A stretch of 64,000 bases of DNA from Eukaryota sp. TZLM1-RC (taxonomy: Eukaryota; Metamonada: BaSk clade), in NCBI GenBank assembly GCA_040285825.1, contig JAUPSS010000001.1, forward strand, positions 744,001 through 808,000. The letters are read 5' to 3'. The notes beneath the pieces were generated by a model, which was given only the letters and a program-made list of their open reading frames with translations, was not told the DNA's origin and did no database searches. The position numbers were made by a program, and so were the translations under genes. This document shows, piece by piece, positions 39,395 through 51,700 of this stretch (positions are counted from its first letter, which is position 1; each line of letters opens with the position of its first letter).

Positions 39395-40662
39395 CTATTT
39401 AACTGGTGGTGTGGTTAATTCAATCAAAGTATCTGGATCTCTATATATCTGAATGATTTCCTTGTAAATTGATTCTTCAATGACCAAATCTGAGATACTC
39501 CTGGCCAGGAACAAATCCTCACAGATTTCAAGTAATTTATCCACATTTGGGAGAGCCGAAACAAAAATTTGGGATTTGCTGTCCGAAAATGAAAGTCGAA
39601 CAAACCTACCAACACCAATCACAATTGATAGATACAATCCAATCAAACCCCCCCTGGCATAAGCACCAAGTGCAGCGATCGATTCTAAACTATAAGTATA
39701 CATATAGAATGGTTCTCTTGAATCAGCATCCTTGATCAACCAATAAGTCTGTCCGTCACGTTCTCTGCGCTGAATGAGAGTATCCTCACGTTGATCAGAA
39801 AAGATTGGTGATTCGGCCAGAGGAATTAATGCAGCTCTTGGAAGTAAAGGTATTGTTACTTCTTCTAAATCACCAGAAAATAACTTGGCCAACTCTAAAC
39901 AATGTTCATGATCTAAATTGAACGAGTACCATCCCTTTGCTGTCCTCCTATCGCTTGGATAGTGTCTGTTAAACATGAAAGCTTATGCATGAAAGCTGGG
40001 CCAAGTAGTTGGAATTGCGATGTAAATAAAGAAATCACAGGTGACGTGATTGATGGGGAAGGTGATTTGATGAAGGAGGTAGAAATGATTAATTGAATAA
40101 TCAAAGGTAATAAAATTAAAGCATGCTCTAGACAAAAAACAGAGTCACAATGGTTGAGTGAGGGTAATGCAAATATTTTAAATTTGGGACTTTTAATAAA
40201 ATCTTGAGGCAATGCTATTGATAAATAAGTAATTGTTAATCGAGTTATTGTTAAAATTGAGGTTATTAGATAAAGCAGCTTCCTACTAGTTCTGTTTGTG
40301 TGTTTGATTAGAGTTAAATCAAAAATACAAATTATTAACGGAATTAGATTTAAAATATATGGTTGGAATGTTGAAATTACTAGGATGAAAACGACTAAAT
40401 TTTTGATAATTGAAGGTCTTGAAAGGGAAATGAAGCGCTAATTAAAGTCAATTCCCTTAAGAAAAACAAAAGATAATACTGGAAAAATAAGAAAAACAAA
40501 TCGATCAAATAAAAGGTCAAAATGATAACGTGATATCACGTCAACATAATGAGCTGGGAAAAGTGTGGATAAATAATCCATTACTGGGGTGTATTGGATT
40601 ATAAATAAACTAGCAATGACCAAAACCAAACTAGAAAATCCGATAAAGTCAATTAAAGAATT
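39395..40662 (-). pseudogene. Piezo channel, copy C: internal deletion, both ends cut
   Basis: 39395-39976 encodes the last 190 or so residues of Piezo, including LYLSIVIGVGRFVR and the C-terminal EDLFLARSISDL and IYRDPDTLIEL blocks that are highly conserved in the family. This is joined directly to a mid-protein transmembrane segment (about 39985-40662). Compared with the complete gene, about 2.85 kb (49340-52195) is missing. The junction carries a short repeated ATGAAAGCT filler. At 40662 the Piezo sequence is fused to the interior of the PARG gene, so the 5' half is also gone. Confidence 0.85.
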
Positions 40663-42479
40663 TCCAGAGCCTCACTTCCACAAAGCACAAGATCACTTTG
40701 TTTGGGGATAGAAGAGTTGTTCTGGTCAGCACAGAGGATGAATGTGTTCTAAAAAGAGGTACGATTTTTAATTGTAGAATTAAAGGGAAAAATAGAGAAA
40801 TTACATTAGTTTTGGTTGAGGAATTCAATCCTGCTCTTGCGTATCCTGTTTGTTTTGCCGAAGAAAAGGCCCATGTTGATTTGGCTCTGCATTACTATGG
40901 AAATTTAGTCGAAAATTACAATGATCAATTAATCCATTTCCTAATCAATTCCTATGACCTTCCCTCTCTTAGACGAAGATTCAACAATTGTTATAGGCTT
41001 GTGTTGTGCATCATATTAGCTCATGCTTTGAGAGTCGTGAATGCCAATGGTTATGCTCTGAATGGTGAATCCTTTACTAGATTGAATTTTAATTTGCTAT
41101 GTAATTCTGTCTATTTTTTTGACGATTTTTTTAATCATGATTTTGATTTTTTTGCAACTAATGATGTTAAACCGATCGAGTTTTTGGAAAAAGACTGTCT
41201 TGAATGTGCGATTGGCCTTGATCCTACCACTAACCGTGTTGGTGTCCTAAATATGGCTAATGAGGAACATCCTGGTGGTGGTTATCTCACGGGTGCCAGT
41301 GCTCAAGAAGAATCACTTTTCAGAAGAACTACTCTGGGTGCTGCTTTGGATCCTGAACAGTATGGTGGACAGGTAGTTTCTGGCCAAAGGGTAGCATATC
41401 CATGGAACACAGCTAAAATTGATGTTGTAGTTACCGAAAATGTGGAAATTTTCAAAACAACTGAAACTACTGGATGTCAATTGCTTGAAAAACCACAAAG
41501 AGTTACCATTATAAGTACTGCTGCTCCTCAAAATCCACAAAAAAAGGAAGTTGAAAACTTTGGTGAAGACTATGCTCATTTTGATGATTTACAATTACTA
41601 TACAAGAGATGGACCTCTGTCTTTTCAGCTGCCATTAAACACGGAATTACTCATTTAGTGATTTGCCCTCTTGGTTGTGGAGCTTTCAGAAACCCTATTC
41701 CTGGTGCAATGACTGTTTTATCATTTGTACTTTCCATTTTCCACAGGTTTTTTGATTCAATTATATTTAGTGGATTTGGGGATTGTCTAGCACAATGCCA
41801 AGATTTAATTAAATACGATTTAATTCAAAATTCTCGAAATTTTATGCTTCCATGTCAAGATTTGCTCTTTCCCTGCAAACGTGTTGATGAAAGAGATCAT
41901 ATTTCAAAATTTCACCATGTTCCACGTTGTCCCTTTAAAAATTGTAACCAGTTGGCTTCACTATCCCATCGAACATTTTTTCAACATTTTACATCCACAA
42001 AATCGTTTCAAAAACCAAGATCTTCCTCTATTACTAAAAGAGCTCCTAAAATAAACTCTGAACTACCTCAATGTCCTAATCCTTATACCTGCGAGTATTA
42101 CTATGTGGATCATATGGGAAAGACCTCCGAGGGAGCCAAGCATTTAAGGGGGTTTAAACATATTTGTCGATATTCAGGATTTTGTAAAGATGTGGAAAAT
42201 GAGGAACACTGCAGACTATTTGACCACGTTGAGCTGGAAGTATGTGAACATGGGGTAAGTTGTGAAGGTCTTAAGGATCCTCTCCATCGCTTCACTTTTT
42301 CCCATGAACCTATACCAGTGATTCCTTATAAGTGCAAGTTTGGCGACAAGTGTGATAGGAAAAACGACTCTTCTTGTTATAGAAAATATGGGCATTGGAA
42401 TGTCAACCAAGATCCTGAATTTGTCAAGAAAACTATTTTGAAGAAAATTGTCAAAAGTTGTCTCAAACTTGACTTATAA
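40663..42479 (+). pseudogene. PARG with PBZ-like zinc fingers, copy 2 (5'-truncated)
   Basis: Nearly identical to 8948-10759, but the coiled coil and the first 65 residues or so of the PARG frame are replaced by Piezo sequence at the junction. The whole catalytic macrodomain (GGG-x7-QEE, LGCGAFRNP) and all five Cys/His fingers are open and intact, with only conservative changes, including a C634-type Cys in the last finger. No ATG lies near the 5' end of the open part (it opens at a TTG, 40698). Expression would need a cryptic start. The stop overlaps AATAAA as in copy 1. Confidence 0.82.
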
Positions 42480-42681
42480 ATAAAGTTCATTAACGAATTT
42501 TTCTCTACTAATGCTAGTGTCTAGTCATCAAGTCTATTGAATTTATGGTGTCAAAATGTTGATTGATTGAATCATCTTGATTGATTGAATCACTTGTAGT
42601 TACTTTAACAGCACACCATTTTCTTTACACTTCCACATTCCAATGGAATCAAACCACAATGGAATCAAACCACAAAAACAA

Positions 42682-43432
42682 CTATATCTCACAACACCAC
42701 CCTTTGAATGCCAGACTCGTTCTCTGTTCGAAATGTTTCTTAGCATCCTCAAGCAACTCGTTTACATTTCCGAAGTGAGGTAAATGTGTAAGTAAAAGAT
42801 GATTTACTGACGCTTTTTGAGCAATTCTCGCTGCTTCTGTACTTGTTAAGTGTCCATAAGGCACTGCATCTTGCCAAGGATAGAAGCTCGCCTCGCAAAT
42901 GAACAAATCTACATCACTCACAAACTCTGCCAATGTCTCATGATAGGCAGTGTCTCCTAAATAAGCTACTGATTTGGATCCACAAGTAGCCTTAATGGCA
43001 AATGATTTAATTGAGTGGACATTTTCATGAAATTCCAACTCAAACGGACCTATTGTTTTTTCGGCTTTGCGGGTCATATGGAACAGTGTCAACAAATGGA
43101 GGTTTCTTTAACTTTGACAGTGTATCCTGATCATACGATGGGCCATATACTTTGAGTGGAGAATTCACCTTGCCTAGCTGTCTTTCCACTAGGCTAGCGT
43201 ATTGTAGTGGACCTACGTCAGCAATATGATCATGGTGGTAGTGGGAGATGACAACTGCATGCAGTTCGGTGTTAGAAACGAAGTGCAACATGTTGGACAA
43301 TACACCACTACCACAATCAATAAGAACATTGAAACCATCGTGCTGGAGCAAATAACCAGAGGTAGCGTCATTAGCTTTAGGATATCCTGCCCAGTGGCCT
43401 ATAACAGTTAGTTTCATGAGGAATTCAATCAA
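42682..43432 (-). pseudogene. MBL-fold hydrolase, copy 2 (one-base frameshift)
   Basis: Same gene as 10952-11701 with all metal ligands conserved, but a T run near 43056-43061 is one base longer (six against five), shifting the frame at KTIGPFELEF. The two frames are 43432-43040 and 43095-42682. A change from SGDT to LGDT is also seen. If the extra base is a consensus error the gene is intact. Confidence 0.85.
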
Positions 43433-43753
43433 ACCACTGTTATTTATTTTATGAAAAGACTAATTGAATATAACACCCACTCACACTCGCATTAATATAT
43501 ATAGGATAATGGCATGAACCATTCTAATGGTTTTTGATATTTTGAGGTACACATACTCTAGGAATTGATCTAATCGCCATCATAGAGTTATCTCTGCTGT
43601 GTGGATGTTGGTATAACTACTTTGACAGGAAAAATTGATATTAGACAGTTGTATTTATAATGGTGATCTTGTGTGTAAAGACATAATTCAAGTTCAGTGA
43701 AGCATTGTATGATATTCAATTATAGAAATTCAATTTATTAATGAAATAAACAT

Positions 43754-44074
43754 TTATGAATAAGTTTCATCTTCCAAATATGCTCTACCCAATGCCTTTG
43801 TTTGTCTCTCAAAAGTTAGGGCAACCAATGGGGTAATGTCTTGTTTGTGATATGATGAGCGGGATGCAAAATGGAATTCTCCTTTATGGGTAATTTTACG
43901 AAGAATTTTCTTCTGTAACCTCGATGGATAAATTCTCACCTTTTGTGCTTTTATACCTTCGTCTACCCATTTGTCTGCAATTGAAGATATAAATGATTGA
44001 GAGCAAGTCATCTGTGAGTTCTTGTTCTGTTGATTTTTCACTGTCTTTATCGACAACCAAGATTTTTGTTTCAT
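43754..44074 (-). pseudogene. Fanzor/TnpB-type protein remnant, copy 2
   Basis: 106 codons, differing from 15327-15647 by a single residue (Met to Ile after LRK). It has the same RIYPSRLQKK start motif, the same apparent internal deletion and the same missing RuvC-I Asp. It is flanked by the MBL upstream region and repeat R in both modules. Confidence 0.55.
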
Positions 44075-44091
44075 ATAATATGTTTCATATT

Positions 44092-44835
44092 TGAGGTGGC
44101 ATTTTTTGATTGAGCTGATTGGAAATGCATAAATTCACATTCTGTTATTCCGAAACCTTTGAGGTTGCAGGTGTTTTTTTATGGGTGGTATTAGTTGAGA
44201 TAAATTTGAAAAATATACAGATGTTTGATGACCAAACATCTGTGAACGTCTTTAAAACACGTAAGATAATTAAACCATATACTTTGACTCAGTTTTGCGT
44301 TGTCTATGAAAAGGTGATGCCGTTATGCAGATGAACACACGAAGGAGAGAGAACACTAAGTTTATTAATAACTGATTCATAATCGAGTATAACGTGATCA
44401 GTCGAAATACAAAGAACCCTACTAAATCAATTTTAATTCAACAACAACCGAAGGTGTAGCCTGGAATGCAGGTTAGCTGTTCTTGAGTAGCGAATGTGAT
44501 GGTTCCTTCTAGTTTATTGAGACTAATAATGTCAATAATATATGTTATGTCATTCTGTTCATCTCGACTTCTCGACTTATACCAACAAATGTACATTTGA
44601 ACTGTGTGTAATGATGTCAAAAAAATTACCGTAAAAATTGGACAACTTCTTTTTCTGCCGTGTTCATGTATTGCTCAATGTCTTCAAAAAAACGGAAAAA
44701 ATGTTGTTGTTTAACTTAAATTGATTTAGTAGATTTCTTCGTGATATTAGTTTATGAATTAATTTTATAAACTCAGAATTCTCTCTTTGTTTCGTGTGTT
44801 CATCTGCCTAACGGCATCAAATAGTTTTCTTCTTG
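44092..44835. repeat. Dispersed repeat R, copy 3 of 3
   Basis: Counterpart of 15665-16409, with the hairpin at 44217-44243 and the inverted-repeat segment at 44316-44818. Confidence 0.75.
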
Positions 44836-44837
44836 CT

Positions 44838-45225
44838 GGCGAAAAATACAAAATTTTTTAATTCGTGAAACATACTTCTTTTGTCAATGAATATTCACAT
44901 GCCCAATACATTTTATGTTCATTTGTTTTTTCCTTGCTTGGGTCTTTGGATAAGGCTGCAATGATCTCCGTCAAGAATTTTGATGTAGTTGAAAAGGAAA
45001 GAACTGGAAGAGTTTTCAAATGTGTTTACTGGCAAAACCGGATTGTATTATTTATTTTTAAGGGAATGGTGAATTAATTTCTGATTCATTCTGCATTTTT
45101 TTGGGAAATATTCTGAATCTTTAGTAATTGATTGTTTTGTGGTAGAGGAGGCACACTTTGAGGATATGGAGCTTTAGTTGTGTATTTGATTATTTTATTC
45201 TTTATTGGATTAAAAGTTATGCATA
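44838..45225 (+). mobile_element. Family A retrotransposon 3' end (module 2 copy)
   Basis: Near-identical to 16412-16790, with the same truncation point, so the insertion predates duplication of the block. Confidence 0.75.
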
Positions 45226-45228
45226 AAA

Positions 45229-45660
45229 GATGGAAATTTTGTGGATTCCTCTCAAGTTGTTGTTGATTTCACTACAGTTGATCCCTTTGCTTTGTTTTAT
45301 CGCGATGATGTTTTACTTAGTACTAATGGCCATTTAAACAAGTCTGAAGATCGTAAGAGAGATAAATATACTGAGATATTAAATGATTTAAATAAGAACC
45401 TTTATTGGAAGTTTTCGTTTGTTCCTTTTGCCTTTTCGATTTTTGGCAACTTTGGACAGTTCGCCTTGAATTTCATGAATGATTTTGATAATTTATGTCG
45501 TTCAAAGTGGTAACAATTTTGCAGGGAATTTATGAAAGAATCGTATCATTTTCGCTTTGTACAGAAGTGTTTCCAAATAATTTTGTTTCTTGTGTGTTTT
45601 AGTTTCTTTTGATTTGATTCTGCGTAGAAAACGAATATTTTTGTTAAAATTACAGTAACA
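45229..45660 (+). mobile_element. Family B retrotransposon 3' end (module 2 copy)
   Basis: Matches 16806-17286 at its start (SSQVVVDFTTVDPFALFYRDD), but its second half resembles the fragments at 31866 and 35372 and has the same AT-rich tail and downstream hairpin, so it looks like a recombinant of the two. Confidence 0.75.
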
Positions 45661-45770
45661 ATTTCTCACAAAAGGAAATTTTTGCGAATAACATGCTAAA
45701 TCAAGATCCACAAAAACCTAAAATGCCCAATCTTCAGAATCACCCTCATTGATCAAGCACCATGCAGTCA

Positions 45771-45905
45771 GACCCGGAAAGTGGGAAAGGAAATGCTGGC
45801 TCCCACTTTGGGGTCCCCTTTTGCCAAAAGTGCAGCAGATAGGATTCGAACCCTGTTGCCAAAGCAGAGAACGAAGAGCAAACCCACTGGACTACGATGT
45901 TGGCA
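45771..45905 (-). ncRNA. tRNA-like sequence with Pol III boxes plus hairpin, copy 2
   Basis: Hairpin at 45771-45815, B box at 45842-45852 and A box at 45884-45894, nearly unchanged from 35836-35970. The retained A box, B box and hairpin in two places favour a functional or recently mobile unit, although both lie in duplicated blocks. Confidence 0.45.
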
Positions 45906-46014
45906 GTTGTTTATGTTGTTTTTTCTAATTTGTATTAGGTTTTGATTTGTATTGATGTTGGACGATTTTATAGTTGGTTTTGTATTCATGGAAAAAGTAA
46001 TTGAAATGTGTTTA

Positions 46015-47148
46015 TTAAACGAAAAGTCGGAGAGAAGGACGATTAGATGCTACTTGTCGAAGTTTGGATTTGGTTGGATTGCTAATGTTGTTGTACTGAA
46101 GATGCAATATAGTCAGAGTGGAATTGCTCTCCAGAGCACGGGCGAGAGCACTAGCGCCTTCAGAGGTAATGTTGTTGTACCGAAGATGCAATGTAGTCAG
46201 AGTGGAATTGCTCTCCAGAGCACGGGCGAGAGCACTAGCGCCTTCAGAGGTAATGTTGTTGGACCAAAGATGCAATTCAGTCAGAGTGGAATTGTTCTCC
46301 AGAGCAAGGGCGAGAGCACTAGCGCCTTCATCGGTAATGTTGTTGCCCCCAAGATGCAATCCAGTCAGAGTGGAATTGCTCTCCAGAGCACGGGCGAGAG
46401 CACTAGCGCCTTCAGAGGTAATGTTGTTTTGCCGAAGATTCAATTCAGTGATGGAACCATCAACCAAACCCTCAACACCCTTCTTCACCTTATCCCCCAA
46501 TCCATTCCAATTTACATTCGACATAATATCTTCCAAAATTTCTTCTTTAGATGGAGGATGATCATCATCGATATTGTTCAAAGGTTGATTACAATGGCAC
46601 TTTCTCAACAACGCTTCAAGGTCAGCAATTCTGCTTCCTAAATCAGAATTAGTTCTACTGAGTAGAGTATTTTGATTTTCCAATTCATCAATGGTAAATC
46701 TAAGGTTGGCAATTTCGGCATTTTTCTGCGCAATAGTGGCATTGTAGGCTTGCTCCACAGCATTCTTTTCCTTTTCCAACCTGGCAATTCCAGCATCACG
46801 TTCCTCCAAAATTCTGTTGAGTTGTTGATTTATGGATTCAAGGTCGGTTATTTGTTTCTGAAGGGATTCAATTGAAGAGTTGGCTGGCTGCAGTTGGTAT
46901 CTATCCAATTCTTCAATGTTTAATCTTGCATTTCGCACACCTTGAAGAACACTTTCAATTTTGGGACGGTTCTCAGCCTTAGGACTAACCATGCTTGCAA
47001 TTAATGGCCTCCATAATGTCGGTAGCTTATCCAAATTAATCAGTGCAGCACCATGGGAAGAAATTCGACTAACCTGTAGTTGAGCAGGATTCGTAACTAC
47101 TTTTGAAGGATCCGTATTGGCTAAAATTCCCCAAAAGAGCACACCCAA
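46015..47148 (-). pseudogene. Kinase-coiled coil-LRR protein, copy 3 (N-terminal half lost)
   Basis: The open frame starts inside the kinase C-lobe (GVLFWGILANTDPSK, then ENRPKIESVLQG). Residues just upstream (about 47149-47167) still read the DIFSLGVLFWG-type helix before the sequence switches to the kinase 5'-flank segment at about 47168. RING, ATP site, HGD and DFG are absent, so it has no kinase activity. The kinase part is clearly diverged from copies 1 and 2, whereas the LRR part (five motifs, four complete 28-residue units) is close to them. The gene may therefore be a chimera of a different kinase paralogue and these LRRs. It ends in TAATAAA. Confidence 0.8.
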
Positions 47149-47324
47149 AGAAAAGATGTCTACTTCAGAATAGGTGCCATTTCACACAACATATTTCATA
47201 TATTTGTTACATTCTATACGTGCCCCATCTAGACCACCATTTATTACTCAATTTTGGGCATATCGTGCTACATGAGAATCCCCATAATGAAAATGACACT
47301 TTAGGCAAATCACAGTGAAAAAAT

Positions 47325-47543
47325 GTGTTCCTATGGCGAATCATAGGAAATCTTTCAGTTACTTTCTCTATGTGTGACTATGCCACCACTAGAAGTGAGT
47401 ATGCTGCCCATTACAGACAGTGTCCGTCACGAGTTAAACGATGTAATTTGTGTGATGCTTTTGTCCCAATCACTGAGTCTGAATTAATTCAGCATGCAGT
47501 GGAAAATCATTCTAAGGATGTAGTTAATAAATTTTTTTCGTAG
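47325..47543 (+). CDS. TRAF-type zinc-finger fragment
   Basis: A 72-codon frame with MCDYATTRSEYAAHYRQC, then KRCNLCDAFVP and LIQHAVENH: the Cys/His spacing of a TRAF-type zinc finger. Such fingers normally occur in tandem with other domains; here the frame begins at GTG or TTG-like sequence just after a duplication boundary and ends in TAG. It is probably the last part of a truncated gene. It has no second copy in the window. Confidence 0.5.
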   Translation: MFLWRIIGNLSVTFSMCDYATTRSEYAAHYRQCPSRVKRCNLCDAFVPITESELIQHAVENHSKDVVNKFFS

Positions 47544-48761
47544 ATGTTTCCTTATAGTTCAATGCAATTATGTTTTGCACCCAATAAACTTTGGCGAATG
47601 CGATTTGTTGTGGAAGTATTTCAGAAGCTACACTAGAACTATAAAATGAAGAATTTAACTTTACTACGATAATTTTTGAACAGTTGCCGGTTTTTAAAGC
47701 AGTTTGAAATTAAGTTTGTTAGTAAAATGATATTAAGCAACATTCCTGGTTGTCTGTCTGTGTACCGACATCTAATCTACTGAAAATGTGAAAAAATATT
47801 TTGAGAATTCAAGGTAGTAGCGTCTTCTCACCATATTTTTGCAGTTCAAAAATACTGACAATGGTGTTGAACTTGAGCAAAAGAACGTTCAATTCTATTC
47901 AACCCCAAAAACAACCACATTCGAAAGAGAATTTTGTGTTTACAAATGGACAAAAGATGATCTAAAACTCTAGTTTTGTTTGAATGGCACGAACACTGAT
48001 CAATAAGAATTTTATGTCCATTTTTATAACTTGGCTGCTTGCACAACATCTTTTTAGTCTTCGCAGTTCAATTGTCCAATTTTTTGGGAATTGCAACTTC
48101 AAAATTTCCTCAGTCAATTTCAGTCACAAAGAGTCCAAATTTGTATCCAGGAAGTTCAAACTTTATTTTTCATGATTCATTCCGTTGTGTTTTGACAACC
48201 TTACATACACATAGACAGTAAATGCAAAATCGAGAAATTAAATCACTGCTGATTTCAATGTTTGTTGAATCCAAAAAAATAGGGAAAAAACACTGTGTGC
48301 CTTTTTTCTCAATTTTCGAAGAGTTGTTAGGTAGTTTGTGCAATAACAATGTCCCTTAAAATTGGTGAGAGTTTACTTGTTATTATTCTGATTTTTGAGC
48401 TGAATACCAATAAATATGCTGTATCATCAATAGAAGTTTCATGTGTTTTTGGTAGCCATTTTTTCTTCTATCATCTGGAAATTTACAACATTGTAGTATT
48501 TGACATTACTTCACATCACGTCTTGTATCGGATGCTACCATTCCAAATACAGTAGGAAAAAGCTTTGTTTAACGCTCAAAAGTCGCTCAATTAAAGAGCA
48601 TCCATCCCATGAAAAGCTTGTTTTAAAACCATTTTGTTGAAATTGATTATTGGAGTTAACGTAACGGATAACGAGACAGTAGCTCAAAAAAGATACTGCT
48701 TTATTTATTCAAAAGATATAGCACGAAAACACTATTTAAATTAACTACCTATCACCAATAA
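47544..48761. other. Intergenic region between kinase 3 and the complete Piezo
   Basis: 47544-47967 is unique, with no gene seen. 47968-48761 repeats 38581-39394, including the 68-codon frame (here 48349-48555). Confidence 0.5.
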
Positions 48762-51700
48762 CTATTTAACTGGTGGTGTGGTTAATTCAATCAAAGTATC
48801 TGGATCTCTATATATCTGAATGATTTCCTTGTAAATTGATTCTTCAAGGACCAAATCTGAGATACTCCTGGCCAGGAACAAATCCTCACAGATTTCAAGC
48901 AATTTATCCACATTTGGGAGAGCCGAAACAAAAATTTGGGATTTGCTGTCCGAAAATGAAAGTCGAACAAACCTACCAACACCAATCACAATTGATAGAT
49001 ACAATCCAATCAAACCCCCGCTGGCATAAGCACCAAGTGCAGCGGTCGATTCTAAACTATAAGTATACATATAGAATGGTTCTCTTGAATCAGCATCCTT
49101 GATCAACCAATAAGTCTGTCCGTCACGTTCTCTGCGCTGAATGAGAGTATCCTCACGTTGATCAGAAAAGATTGGTGATTCGGCCAGAGGAATTAATGCA
49201 GCTCTTGGAAGTAAAGGTATTGTTACTTCTTCTAAATCACCAGAAAATAACTTGGCCAACTCTAAACAATGTTCATGATCTAAATTGAACGAGTACCATC
49301 CCTTTGCTGTCCTCCTATCGCTTGGATAGTGTCTGTTAAACGACAAAGTAACAGACACTATTCCCCTTCCATCCTCCAAAGCTTCTACTAGCCCGTTCAT
49401 GGCAGGAGGAGCAATGGTCCACACAGAATCAGATGAAGTGAAAAAGGTAATCTTTCTTACATCTGCACGGTTAGAATCGCGGAGCAAGGAGTGATGGCTA
49501 ACAATTGCATTGTATTGTGTAGCCGGGATAACATCGACTTTGTGCACTTCATGCTGAGAGAAAATGGGGAAGTAGTTATTGAAACTTACATCAATACTGG
49601 CCTGTTGGATAGGGTTTGGTTTGGAGACTGGGTTAGCAGAACTAAATAAAATTAAGGGCAAACATAATAAAAGCGTAAGACCGAAAAACAAAAGAAATCC
49701 TTGCGAAAATTTGTCAAATTTTGGTTGTGGGTCGCCAAAATTTCGACCCCTTTTCGCTGTAGATAACCTTCTGCATTTGATTAAGAATAACGATGAATAA
49801 ATATCTTCTATTCGCATCCAGTAATTAAATTCCAAAGCAGTAGTAGTCAAAGACCAATCCAACAAACATTTCATTTCATAAAGAAAAGGAATGACTCTAA
49901 AGGCTTGGTATCCATAATTATTAAAAGAACCGTAAGACTTCATCAAAAAGGCTTTGGAGGAAGGTGGCGGAAAACCAAAACGAAGTTGTAGAGAGCTCAA
50001 CACGGCAGCCACAAACCGCAGAAAGGCCGCGACTAGGAGAAAAGGTGCATTAATTGGTAATTCGTGATTACTACGGGGGAAAATTAAACAAAAAACAATT
50101 AACACAGTGAAATTTGAAATAAAATGAACCAGAGCTTTGAGTCTTGCGAATCTCAAATAGAAAAGAGTTCTATCAATAATGATTAACAGAAACTGAACAA
50201 TCAACCAAATTGCAAGGAAACCAGGTAAATAACTGAGCTGGACTGATTGGATTACCGACTGGGAAGCTGTTGAGCTACTAAAAAAAGGCAAATGGAAGCG
50301 CAATTAACTGAAGTATATCAATAAAAAAACATAAATGGGTAGAGGTCTACTCCAATAGCGTCGAAACGCTTCTCCATTAGAGTCTTGAAGAAGACCACGA
50401 CCCTACCCCAAACTTGACGAACCCCAACTCTCTCCTCTACATCAATTCCCCACCTGCCCATTCTAAACGAGATAGAACGATGAAGAACGATACCCAATGC
50501 AGCAATCAGCAAGGGAGGGTAGGAGAAGAGGAAGCTGCCTATAGGAGCAATACCAACAAGGTAAATGAGTTGCGAACTTAGGGCTGAGGGGTGACTGGAT
50601 GGATCGATAAGCTCCCTTGGAACAGGACACTTGGTGGGATCTAGACATGACTTACCAAGGGAAATGGTAATTGAATCTGATGGCGAAACGCAAAAACAAA
50701 AGAAAGGAAAGGTGAAAATGTAATGGATTAATAATAAAGATAGATAAATTCCCAAAATAAACTGCCAAAACCTAGCTTTGCCTCCATATTTGGACATTAA
50801 ACCAAAAGTGATCGTGGTGAAAGCAATCATCACGGTGGGAATTGAAGGAAACCACAAGGCAGCGAGATAGCACAGCAAGCAAGACAATACAGAAGAGTAT
50901 CTATAAATATTGTGCTTTAACCAACGTAATGGTGACGATTGATGACGTGGTGGTAGGTCAGAAATGTTGATATTGAAGAAGTTCAAAATGATTGACTGAA
51001 GTTTGGTTGCCATTCGAAGTAAAAATGATGGTTGAGGCTCAGACGTGTCATCTTGATCTGGTGTGACCTCTTCATCAAGTTTCTGATCAGTAGATACGTC
51101 AACGTCACTTGACTTCTCTTGACCTGACAGGTCATCATGATCCTTTTTGATCTTTTCTGCACTACTTGACAAGTCACTTAAAACGTCCTGATGTGCTTTG
51201 ATCTCTTCTTCAAATATTTGACGAGCTGATGTATCTCTTTTACCAAGTCTTTTGGACTTTAACATTTCCAATCTGCTTTCAGTAGCTTCCTTCTCTGTTA
51301 ACTGTTGCTTTAAAATTCTTTCCCGCCTAAGCTTACTTAACTTTTCATCATCCAAGACTCGTTGGATGGCCAAATCTCTGCTGGTTTTAACTGAAGAAAG
51401 ATATCTTTTAAAGGAAGCAGAGTAAACCAATACATCCAAAGAAGAAGAGATGCCGTGGACAATGAAATCCAAAAGTGAAGCTGATAATTTGAGCGCCGAG
51501 TAGTAAGAATGATATTGATCTAGACCTAGAATAGAAGAGATCGAGAAGAGATCAGAAGATTCACTGAAAAAGCTCAACTGAAATATTGATTGTGAAATCA
51601 AAACAGAGCAGTTTAAAACATACAAACAAAACGTGAAAGTTTTTGCCCTTTTCAGCTCAGTAAAAACAGAGTCCGAATACACCAACCAAAGTGCTACAAT

